The position numbers were made by a program, and so were the translations under genes. A stretch of DNA of 5,387 nucleotides from an uncultured beta proteobacterium (lineage in GTDB: Bacteria > Pseudomonadota > Gammaproteobacteria > Burkholderiales > Burkholderiaceae_C), in the NCBI GenBank assembly GCA_903886165.1, contig CAISLL010000416.1, positions 1-5,387 on the forward strand. The letters are read 5' to 3'. Below, one piece after another: positions 1-5,338 of the stretch. Each line of letters begins with the position of its first letter. The stretch's first letter is position 1. Below the pieces are notes generated by a model. It had not been told where the DNA came from and searched no databases. It was given only the letters and a program-made list of their open reading frames with translations.

Positions 1-803
1 ACCTTGAGCATCTGTTCAACAGTCTGCTTGTCGTTCTTGACGAATGTCTGGTTGAACAAGGAAACTTCCTTCAGGTACTTCTGCACACCCCCTTCAATGC
101 GCTTGGCAACAATTTCAGCAGACTGCACTGGTTTGCCTGCCGCAGTCGCCACAGCTGCGTCTTCTGCCGCCTTGGCAGCTGCCACCGAACGCTCACGTGC
201 CACCAGATCAGCAGGCACATCATCACTTGACAAGGCAACCGGCTTCATGGCTGCCACATGCATGGCAACATCCTTCGCCGCTGTTGCATCGCCTTCAAAT
301 TCAACCAACACGCCAATGCGTGTGCCGTGCAAGTAGCAAGCCAGCTTGGCACCAGATGCACAACGCTTGAACCTGCGAAAGCTCATGTTTTCACCGATCT
401 TGCCAATCAGACCCTTGCGCACATCTTCGAGTGTCGGACCAAAGCCGTCCTGCGAATAGGGCAAGGCGCCCAAGGCAGCGATGTCTGCCGGGTCATTTTT
501 GGCAACCAACTCGACCGCCGCATTGGCCAGTGCCAGGAAGCTGTCATTCTTGGTGACAAAGTCGGTTTCACAATTCACTTCAAGCAGCGCGCCAACGTCA
601 CCATTGAGACTGCTCACCACGACACCTTCAGCCGTGACACGCCCAGCTGCCTTGCCGGCCTTGCTACCCAATTTGACACGCAACAGTTCTTCTGCCTTGG
701 TCATGTCGCCCTCGGCTTCGGTCAGCGCACGTTTGCATTCCATCATCGGTGCATCGGTCTTGCCACGCAGTTCAGCCACCATGCTTGCGGTAATTGCAGC
801 CAT
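1..803 (-). CDS. tsf: Elongation factor Ts (C-terminus cut by window edge)
   Basis: EF-Ts is the cytoplasmic guanine-nucleotide exchange factor that releases GDP from EF-Tu so that it can bind GTP and aminoacyl-tRNA again. The minus strand stays open from an ATG at 803 to the left edge, giving 267 complete residues that start MAAITASMVAELRGKTDAPM. The N-terminal UBA-like region (about 1-50) contains the family stretch LRGKTDAPMMECKRAL (12-27). The second signature, EVNCETDFVTKND, lies at 75-87; its Asp-Phe pair (D81, F82) matches the residues that disturb the Mg site of EF-Tu in the E. coli complex. The remainder is the dimerisation/core region, ending at the window edge with QTVEQMLK. About 20-30 residues are probably missing, judged from the 283-residue E. 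coli protein. A GGAG at 811-814 lies 7 nt before the ATG. It is the second gene of the rpsB-tsf operon, 91 nt after rpsB. Nothing in the visible sequence suggests damage. Confidence 0.98.
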   Translation of the reverse strand, partial: MAAITASMVAELRGKTDAPMMECKRALTEAEGDMTKAEELLRVKLGSKAGKAAGRVTAEGVVVSSLNGDVGALLEVNCETDFVTKNDSFLALANAAVELVAKNDPADIAALGALPYSQDGFGPTLEDVRKGLIGKIGENMSFRRFKRCASGAKLACYLHGTRIGVLVEFEGDATAAKDVAMHVAAMKPVALSSDDVPADLVARERSVAAAKAAEDAAVATAAGKPVQSAEIVAKRIEGGVQKYLKEVSLFNQTFVKNDKQTVEQMLK

Positions 804-845
804 TTTTGTTCTCCAGATTCAGTTCAGTTAATCGAAAATTTGATC

Positions 846-870
846 AAAAAAAGGGGGCAACAAAGCCCCC
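846..870 (-). terminator. Hairpin plus T-tract between rpsB and tsf (probable attenuator)
   Basis: Read on the minus strand, GGGGGC (870-865), a six-base TTTGTT loop and GCCCCC (858-853) make a perfect 6-bp GC-rich stem, followed at once by seven T (852-846). This is the form of a Rho-independent terminator. It lies 24 nt past the rpsB stop and 42 nt before the tsf start, so full termination would silence tsf unless tsf has its own promoter. A leaky terminator that lowers tsf relative to rpsB is the likely role; this is inference. Confidence 0.8.
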
Positions 871-894
871 CATTGTTTTGGGGCAAAAGACAAC

Positions 895-1647
895 TCAGGC
901 AGCAGCCTCGTTGACTTCCACAAATTCATCCGCGCTTTCGGCAGCGACCGCTTTCACCACATCATCAACAGCGTTGGCACGACCTTCGATGATCGCGTCT
1001 GCAATGCCACGAGCGTACAGGGCGACCGCTTTGGAAGAGTCATCGTTGCCAGGAATCACGTAGTTGACACCTTCGGGTGAGTGATTGGTGTCCACCACAG
1101 CAATCAGAGGAATGCCAAGCTTGCGGGCTTCCGCGATGGCGATTTTGTGGTAGCCCACGTCAATCACGAAAATGGCATCAGGCAGCACAGCCATGTCCTG
1201 AATGCCACCGATGTCTTTTTCAAGCTTCTCAAGCTCGCGAGCGAACATCAGTTGCTCTTTTTTGCTCATACTGTCCAATCCAGCTTCTTGCTGGATTTTC
1301 ATGTCTTTCAGGCGCTTGATGGACGTCTTGACTGTCTTGAAATTTGTCAGCATGCCCCCCAACCAGCGCTGGTCCACGAACGGTACGCCGGCGCGCTGCG
1401 CCTCTAAAGCGACAGTTTCACGTGCTTGGCGCTTGGTACCCACCATCAGCACCGTTCCGCGATTGGCCGAAATTTGGCGCACAAATTTGGCCGCCTCCTG
1501 GAACATCGGCAAGGATTTTTCCAGATTGATGATGTGGATCTTGTTGCGATGACCAAAAATGAAAGGGGCCATCTTGGGATTCCAGAAGCGCGTTTGGTGA
1601 CCAAAATGAACACCGGCTTCCAACATTTCTCGCATGGTAACTGCCAT
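895..1647 (-). CDS. rpsB: 30S ribosomal protein S2
   Basis: S2 is a large protein of the small ribosomal subunit. It sits between head and body on the solvent side, joins late in assembly, and helps to place S1. The 250-residue product (MAVTMREMLEAGVHFGHQ...) is close to the usual proteobacterial length (E. coli 241). Visible family blocks are AGVHFGHQTRFWNPKMAPFI (11-30), the FGHRNKIHIINLEKS region (31-45), GTKRQA (70-75), RWLGGMLTNF (94-103), the second S2 signature beginning PDAIFVIDVGYHKIAIAEA (156-174), and DTNHSPEGVNYVIPGNDD (186-203). Residues 104-150 are the charged coiled-coil-like insertion expected for S2. The acidic, alanine-rich tail is variable in the family. The ATG at 1647 is chosen over an in-frame TTG at 1659 because the GGAG Shine-Dalgarno sequence (1657-1654) lies between them. 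It is the first gene of the operon with tsf, and S2 is known in E. coli to repress this operon through the leader. Confidence 0.99.
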   Translation of the reverse strand: MAVTMREMLEAGVHFGHQTRFWNPKMAPFIFGHRNKIHIINLEKSLPMFQEAAKFVRQISANRGTVLMVGTKRQARETVALEAQRAGVPFVDQRWLGGMLTNFKTVKTSIKRLKDMKIQQEAGLDSMSKKEQLMFARELEKLEKDIGGIQDMAVLPDAIFVIDVGYHKIAIAEARKLGIPLIAVVDTNHSPEGVNYVIPGNDDSSKAVALYARGIADAIIEGRANAVDDVVKAVAAESADEFVEVNEAAA

Positions 1648-1653
1648 GAATAA

Positions 1654-1657
1654 CTCC
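1654..1657 (-). promoter_or_regulatory. Shine-Dalgarno of rpsB
   Basis: On the minus strand GGAG ends 6 nt before the ATG at 1647. It overlaps the upstream in-frame TTG at 1659, so that longer start (adding MELF) cannot be served by this site and is rejected. Confidence 0.85.
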
Positions 1658-1675
1658 AAAGGTTAGGTCTAAAAT

Positions 1676-1742
1676 CCAGTTTGTTTTGCGATTGAGCTTC
1701 TGAAGGCCAGAGGTCAAGCCCGCAACACCTTGATGAAACTGG
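1676..1742 (-). promoter_or_regulatory. Structured rpsB mRNA leader (possible S2 autoregulation site)
   Basis: Nested inverted repeats sit just upstream of rpsB. The outer stem is a perfect 7-bp pair, CCAGTTT with AAACTGG (plus-strand 1676-1682 and 1736-1742). Inside it TTGCG (1686-1690) pairs with CGCAA (1721-1725), then GCTT (1696-1699) with AAGC (1716-1719), and the tip has CTG/CAG (1700-1702 and 1708-1710). The 3' side of the RNA structure ends 18 nt before the GGAG. In E. coli and other gammaproteobacteria a long rpsB leader with conserved structure mediates repression by S2. That this betaproteobacterial leader does the same is inference from its position and structure; I cannot verify similarity to the known motif. 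Confidence 0.5.
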
Positions 1743-1796
1743 TTTGCGAATGTGCTCAACGGAAGCTATTTGTCTTGTCGACCGTCAAGCCATTCA

Positions 1797-1805
1797 AGTA
1801 TAGCA
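1797..1805 (-). promoter_or_regulatory. Candidate rpsB promoter (extended -10)
   Basis: The minus strand carries TG-C-TATACT: a TG dinucleotide (1805-1804), one spacer base, and a hexamer (1802-1797) matching the -10 consensus TATAAT at five of six positions. This is the extended -10 arrangement. No good -35 is seen 16-18 nt further upstream. Transcription would start near 1790 and give a leader of about 140 nt, similar in size to the long rpsB leader of E. coli and including all of the nested repeat at 1676-1742. Confidence 0.5.
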
Positions 1806-1974
1806 TTCTTGGTTCAATGGGCCCGACCCCCCGGTTTGTCTTCACACCGCTCGCTCGATGCGCCGCCCTTGGAGCCAACGTGTTCATTCAAACGCTGATA
1901 TTCGATATGCTGACCAGAAAGTTTTTTGTTCCATCGTGAATAACAGCTTGTTTGCTTGACAGACAATTCATGCC
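1806..1974. other. Divergent intergenic region, right part
   Basis: This stretch separates the rpsB promoter from the HDOD start and should contain the control region of the plus-strand operon. I see no convincing sigma-70 promoter: the best pair, TTCATT (1883-1888) with TATGCT 17 nt later, is weak at both hexamers. A TTGACA at 1956-1961 lies too close to the ATG to serve as a -35. A direct repeat GATAT-TC-GATAT occurs near 1897-1908. No tRNA, small RNA gene or credible coding region is evident; a 69-codon plus-strand frame at 1730-1939 has no Shine-Dalgarno sequence and overlaps the rpsB leader. Confidence 0.5.
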
Positions 1975-2817
1975 ATGTCACCAGAACTTTCCCAGAAACT
2001 TATTCATGCCGTTGATGGCATGCCGGCATTTCCGAGGAGTGTGCAGAAAATCCTGGAACTCACCCGTGATGTGGCTTGCACCCCAAAGCAGTTGGTGGAA
2101 GTGATCGATACAGATCCAGTGATCACCGTCAAAATCCTGAAGATGGTGAATTCGGCATACTACAGTCTGCCAAGGCAGATTACATCCATCAACCATGCCG
2201 TGGTTTACCTGGGCTTCAACACCATCAAGAATCTGGCCTTGAGCATTGCTGCCATCGGCATCATGCCAGCGAACAATGCCGCCAACTTTGACATGGGGCA
2301 ATATCTGCTGCACTCACTCTCCACGGCAGTCATTGCCAAGCACTTGGCGCTGAATCTTGAGGATGCGGACCCCATGGATTGCTTCATTGGTGGATTGCTG
2401 CATGACTTCGGCAAAGTAGTATGCGCACAGTTCATGCCAGACGAATTCAAACAAGCACTCATGATCAGCCAAACCGCCCAAAGCTCGTTGCATGAGGCCC
2501 TGCGCCAAACATTGGGAACTGACCACGCGGTGATTGGTGCCATGCTAGTTGAGAAGTGGCGTTTTGCACCGGGCCTGATTGAGGCCATTGCGCACCAATA
2601 CCCGGAACATAATCAACGCTCCGATTTGTTCGCCTGCGTCTTCACGGCCAATCAGATCAGCAAAAAGCTCGCCTTTGGATTTGCCGGCAATCCGACTGTT
2701 TACGAGCTCCCTCCACGGGTCGCCAAAACCATGGGCGGCACACTTGATGACGTTATTGCCGCGGCAGGGGATTTAAATGGAATGTTTGAAGAAGCCAAAG
2801 TGTTCGCAAGAATTTAA
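1975..2817 (+). CDS. HDOD-domain protein (signalling-type, HD-related)
   Basis: This 280-residue protein is almost entirely one HDOD domain, a module related to HD phosphohydrolases that is common in bacterial signalling and two-component regulators. Typical features in order are MPAFPRSVQKILEL (16-29), VIDTDPVITVKILKMVNSAY (43-62), the SLPRQITSINHAVVYLGFNT block (64-83), and the HD motif GGLLHDFGK (139-147; H143, D144). Further histidines that could correspond to HD-family ligands are H113, H123, H184 and H207. The final Asp usual in catalytic HD domains (xxAD) appears as N226 in FTANQIS, so hydrolase activity is doubtful. There is no receiver, GGDEF or membrane segment, so the input is unknown. 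The ATG at 1975 is the only reasonable start because an in-frame TGA lies at 1957-1959, yet no good Shine-Dalgarno sequence precedes it. First gene of a probable three-gene operon. The domain is certain; the cellular role is unknown. Confidence 0.93.
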   Translation: MSPELSQKLIHAVDGMPAFPRSVQKILELTRDVACTPKQLVEVIDTDPVITVKILKMVNSAYYSLPRQITSINHAVVYLGFNTIKNLALSIAAIGIMPANNAANFDMGQYLLHSLSTAVIAKHLALNLEDADPMDCFIGGLLHDFGKVVCAQFMPDEFKQALMISQTAQSSLHEALRQTLGTDHAVIGAMLVEKWRFAPGLIEAIAHQYPEHNQRSDLFACVFTANQISKKLAFGFAGNPTVYELPPRVAKTMGGTLDDVIAAAGDLNGMFEEAKVFARI

Positions 2818-2820
2818 GGG
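2815..2820 (+). promoter_or_regulatory. Shine-Dalgarno overlapping the HDOD stop codon
   Basis: TAAGGG contains the TAA stop of the HDOD gene (2815-2817) and a Shine-Dalgarno core ending 6 nt before the next ATG at 2827. The ribosome ending the first gene sits on the start signal of the second, which suggests translational coupling. Confidence 0.7.
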
Positions 2821-2826
2821 TTTGCC

Positions 2827-3714
2827 ATGAAAGTCAAATTTTGGGGGGTTCGCGGCTCAATCGCGTCGCCTGGGCCGGCGACCGTGCGTTACGGCGGCAA
2901 CACCACCTGCATCGAGATCCGCACAGACCTGAACGAGCTCATCATCATCGATGCAGGAACAGGCATTTTCCCTTTGTCGCAATCTCTGTTAAGCGAGTTG
3001 CCAGTGACCGCAAACGTGTTGATCAGCCATTCACATTGGGATCACATTCAGGGACTGCCATTTTTCATCCCGAACTTTATCCCTGGCAACACTCTGCGAC
3101 TGCACGGGGCGTTTGATCCAGTGTCTGGCAAGGGCGTTGAACAAGTCATGTCGGTGCAACTGCAATACAGTTATTTCCCGGTGCGCGAAGCCGAAATGAA
3201 AGCGCAAATCGAGTATGTCACATTGATGCCAGAGCAAAGCATCCAACTGGGGTCAGCCACGGTGACGCCGTTCCTGATGAACCATCCGGTGGTTGACTTT
3301 GGCTACCGAATTGAAGCCAACGGCAAGTCGGTCTTTTTCACGGGTGACCATGAACCACCGCTCAACATCTACGAAACCCACGAGCCCGACTACGCCGAGT
3401 ACCAAAGCTTCATTGATGAAAAAACCGCAAGCGTCCTGCATGCAATGTCCGGTGTAGACGTGTTGATTGCCGACTGTTCCTACACCACGGCTGAATACGG
3501 CAGCAAAAAGGGCTGGGGCCACGGCACCTTCGATTCCAGCATCAATTACGCCAAGCAGGCCGGTGCCAAACTGCTTTATTGCACACACCATGAACCAACC
3601 CGCAGTGACGACGCACTGGAAGCCGTTTTCGCCAAAGTGCTGGAAGATCATCCCAGAAAGGCCGGCGATCCGGAATACCGTTTGGCAAGGGAAGGCGAAA
3701 GCTACGAGTTCTGA
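2827..3714 (+). CDS. Metallo-beta-lactamase-fold hydrolase (PhnP/RNase Z-like branch)
   Basis: This 295-residue cytoplasmic protein belongs to the metallo-beta-lactamase superfamily, in the branch that includes PhnP-like phosphodiesterases and RNase Z-like enzymes. The N-terminus KFWGVRGSIASPGP (4-17) followed by RYGGNTTCIEIR (21-32) is the characteristic opening of this branch, and IDAGTGI (41-47) follows. The metal-binding motif is HSHWDH (68-73). Other probable ligands are H153 in MNHP, D174 in FTGDHE, D216 in IADCSY, and a C-terminal histidine in GWGHGTF (H232) or YCTHHEP (H254/H255). With all these present it should be an active metal-dependent hydrolase, most likely a phosphodiesterase or nuclease, but the substrate cannot be read from sequence. 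No signal peptide is visible. It starts 9 nt after the HDOD gene and ends 2 nt before nnr. Cyclic-nucleotide or cyclic-phosphate hydrolysis is possible but is speculation. Confidence 0.92.
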   Translation: MKVKFWGVRGSIASPGPATVRYGGNTTCIEIRTDLNELIIIDAGTGIFPLSQSLLSELPVTANVLISHSHWDHIQGLPFFIPNFIPGNTLRLHGAFDPVSGKGVEQVMSVQLQYSYFPVREAEMKAQIEYVTLMPEQSIQLGSATVTPFLMNHPVVDFGYRIEANGKSVFFTGDHEPPLNIYETHEPDYAEYQSFIDEKTASVLHAMSGVDVLIADCSYTTAEYGSKKGWGHGTFDSSINYAKQAGAKLLYCTHHEPTRSDDALEAVFAKVLEDHPRKAGDPEYRLAREGESYEF

Positions 3715-3716
3715 AC

Positions 3717-5189
3717 GTGCAGCACATTGCTCATATCGAACAAAGCCTACCCCTTTACGGCGTTGAAGCCACACGCCGGCTTGAAGCCTGCCTCCAGGCC
3801 AAATTGCCCACGCATACACTAATGCAACGGGCCGGCCTGTCTGTGGCACAACTGGCCATGGCCGTGGCACCCCATGCGCAACGCATCTGGGTCGCCTGCG
3901 GACCAGGCAACAACGGCGGTGACGGCCTGGAAGCGGCCACACATTTGCAGCGCTGGGGCAAGCAGGTCACCGTTACCTGGCTTGGCACACCCGCTGTGGC
4001 ACCGCCGGATGCCGCAAGCTCATACCAAGGCGCACTAACGGCTGGCGTGACTTTTTCCGACGATGCTCCCAAGAATGTACAACTTTGCATTGATGCGTTG
4101 CTGGGCATTGGTACGCAACCACGCGAGCCAGCAGGAATGATGAGTGCCTGTATTCAAAAAATCAACGCCTGTGGCGCGCCGGTGGTTGCTGTCGACCTGC
4201 CAACCGGGCTCGATGCCAACACGGGCGCGGCAACCACGCTGCATGTCAAAGCCACGCACACTTTGAGTCTACTGACGCTCAAACCCGGGCTGTTCACCGC
4301 GCAGGGCAGAGATGCAAGTGGCACGGTCTGGTTCGATGACCTGCTGGTGAATGGTGAGGCCTTGCACGGCGGTTATGCCGACGCCCAACTTTTGGCACAA
4401 CCAGCACCACTGGTCAGAAAACATGCCAGCCACAAAGGCAGCTTTGGCGATGTGGCCGTCATTGGCGGCGCGCCTGGCATGACAGGTGCGGCCCTGCTGG
4501 CCGCAACCGCAGCGTTGCACGGCGGATCGGGCCGGGTTTTTGTCGGCCTGCTTGAAGCCAGCAACCTGCCCGTGAACACAAGTCAACCAGAACTCATGTT
4601 CAGACCAGTCCAATCTCTGGACTTGAACGCCATGGTCGTGGTGTGCGGCTGCGGCGGTGGTGAGGCAGTCAGCGCCGTGCTAAAACAAGTCTTGTTGTCC
4701 TGCACACCCTTGGTGTTGGATGCAGACGCGATCAATGCAATCGCGATGGATTCGACCTTACAGGCACTGCTGAGCGCCCGCAGTAATCGCCAGGCACCCA
4801 CCGTGCTAACCCCTCACCCACTGGAAGCGGCCCGATTACAGGACTGTACTGTGGCCCAGATCCAGCAAGACCGCCTGGCTGCGGCCAACCGATTGGCACT
4901 TCGATTTGCCTGCACGGTTGTTCTTAAAGGCTCCGGGACAGTCATTGCTGCACCCCAGCAGCTCACTGCCATCAATCCCACGGGCAATGCACGGCTTGCA
5001 ACTGCCGGCACCGGCGATGTGTTGGCGGGCATGGTGGGCGCAAAGTTGGCGGCTGACATGCCAACGTTTCAAGCAGCGTGTGAGGCTGTTTTTGAGCATG
5101 GACAGTTGGCCGACTCATGGCCTTCAGGGACAATCCTTACGGCCTCTAGGTTGTCAAAGTTGTCGACCAGCCAACCCAATTTAATTTAA
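3717..5189 (+). CDS. nnr: Bifunctional NAD(P)H-hydrate epimerase / ADP-dependent NAD(P)H-hydrate dehydratase
   Basis: The enzyme repairs NAD(P)HX, the hydrated, inactive form of NAD(P)H. The N-terminal domain epimerises R- to S-NAD(P)HX and the C-terminal domain dehydrates S-NAD(P)HX using ADP. The 490 residues are near the length of E. coli Nnr (515). Epimerase motifs are LMQRAG (35-40), GPGNNGGDG (62-70), DALLGIGT (126-133), VVAVDLPTGLDANTG (156-170) and LKPGLFTAQG (188-197). Dehydratase motifs are HKGSFGDVAVIGGAPGMTGA (239-258), PELM (291-294), VLDADAIN (333-340), VLTPHPLEAARL (363-374), VLKGSGTVI (402-410) and TAGTGDVLAGMVGA (429-442). The GTG at 3717 is chosen because PLYGVEATRRLE (12-23) matches the usual family N-terminus; the Shine-Dalgarno sequence is poor and the gap to the upstream stop is 2 nt, so coupling is likely. 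Odd points are PTG for the usual PSG, and GCGGG (311-315) where GPGLG is common. Otherwise the gene is intact. Confidence 0.96.
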   Translation: MQHIAHIEQSLPLYGVEATRRLEACLQAKLPTHTLMQRAGLSVAQLAMAVAPHAQRIWVACGPGNNGGDGLEAATHLQRWGKQVTVTWLGTPAVAPPDAASSYQGALTAGVTFSDDAPKNVQLCIDALLGIGTQPREPAGMMSACIQKINACGAPVVAVDLPTGLDANTGAATTLHVKATHTLSLLTLKPGLFTAQGRDASGTVWFDDLLVNGEALHGGYADAQLLAQPAPLVRKHASHKGSFGDVAVIGGAPGMTGAALLAATAALHGGSGRVFVGLLEASNLPVNTSQPELMFRPVQSLDLNAMVVVCGCGGGEAVSAVLKQVLLSCTPLVLDADAINAIAMDSTLQALLSARSNRQAPTVLTPHPLEAARLQDCTVAQIQQDRLAAANRLALRFACTVVLKGSGTVIAAPQQLTAINPTGNARLATAGTGDVLAGMVGAKLAADMPTFQAACEAVFEHGQLADSWPSGTILTASRLSKLSTSQPNLI

Positions 5190-5198
5190 TATTTATAG

Positions 5199-5230
5199 CT
5201 ACCAACCCTTACTTTAAAAGGGCTAGGTGG
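5199..5230 (+). terminator. Imperfect hairpin after nnr, overlapping the IS end
   Basis: CCCTT (5206-5210) pairs with AAGGG (5218-5222) around a 7-nt loop. An outer CTACC (5199-5203) pairs with GGTGG (5226-5230, one G-T pair) across a small internal loop. It begins 10 nt after the nnr stop. No T-run follows, only an AT-rich stretch, so intrinsic termination is uncertain. The right arm lies inside the proposed IS end, so the fold may be a by-product of the insertion. Confidence 0.3.
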
Positions 5231-5272
5231 ATATTTATGTAAAATATTTCCTGATTAGCAACAATCTTCAGC

Positions 5273-5293
5273 CAAGCTCACCTGGTGAGCTTG
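5273..5293 (+). repeat. Perfect palindrome in the transposase leader
   Basis: CAAGCTCACC (5273-5282) and GGTGAGCTTG (5284-5293) are exact inverted repeats around one central T (5283). In RNA this would fold as an 8- or 9-bp stem with a 5- or 3-nt loop. No T-run follows. It lies 45 nt before the transposase ATG, within the proposed IS. It could be an operator or a transcript hairpin that limits read-through from outside; both are inference. Confidence 0.85.
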
Positions 5294-5325
5294 TGCGGGC
5301 GTAATCTGCACCCATCTTTGAGTTT

Positions 5326-5332
5326 TAAGGAG
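5326..5332 (+). promoter_or_regulatory. Shine-Dalgarno of the transposase
   Basis: TAAGGAG is a near-perfect anti-16S match placed 6 nt before the ATG at 5339. It fixes this ATG as the start over the in-frame ATG two codons later, and is the strongest ribosome binding site in the window. Confidence 0.85.
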
Positions 5333-5338
5333 TGCATC

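Noticed and set aside
258..914. 218-codon plus-strand open frame opposite tsf
   Set aside because: It is antisense to a certain EF-Ts gene, has no ribosome binding site or family resemblance, and crosses the terminator and the rpsB-tsf gap.
1648..1659. Upstream TTG start for rpsB adding MELF
   Set aside because: The Shine-Dalgarno GGAG lies inside these extra codons, and MAVTMREMLEAGVHFGHQ is the standard S2 start.
1713..1787. Minus-strand TTGACC and TTGACG as -35 elements for rpsB
   Set aside because: Neither has a good -10 at 16-18 nt; the extended -10 at 1797-1805 is better supported.
1730..1939. 69-codon plus-strand open frame in the divergent gap
   Set aside because: No Shine-Dalgarno sequence, no recognisable protein, and it overlaps the rpsB leader and promoter candidate on the other strand.
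1956..1961. TTGACA as -35 of a promoter for the HDOD gene
   Set aside because: A -10 at the right distance would fall inside the coding region, and no good hexamer is there.
3253..3942. 229-codon minus-strand open frame across the MBL-nnr junction
   Set aside because: It lies opposite two well-supported genes, and its composition (rich in Arg, Cys and Trp at the start) is what reverse reading of these codons gives.
5189..5238. Direct repeat ATATTTAT (5189-5196 and 5231-5238) as an IS target duplication
   Set aside because: A target duplication flanks both ends of an element; two copies on the same side 42 bp apart in AT-rich DNA are best explained by chance.
5231..5247. ATATTT/AAATAT inverted repeat in the IS end
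   Set aside because: Six AT-only base pairs in an AT-rich stretch are weak and expected by chance.
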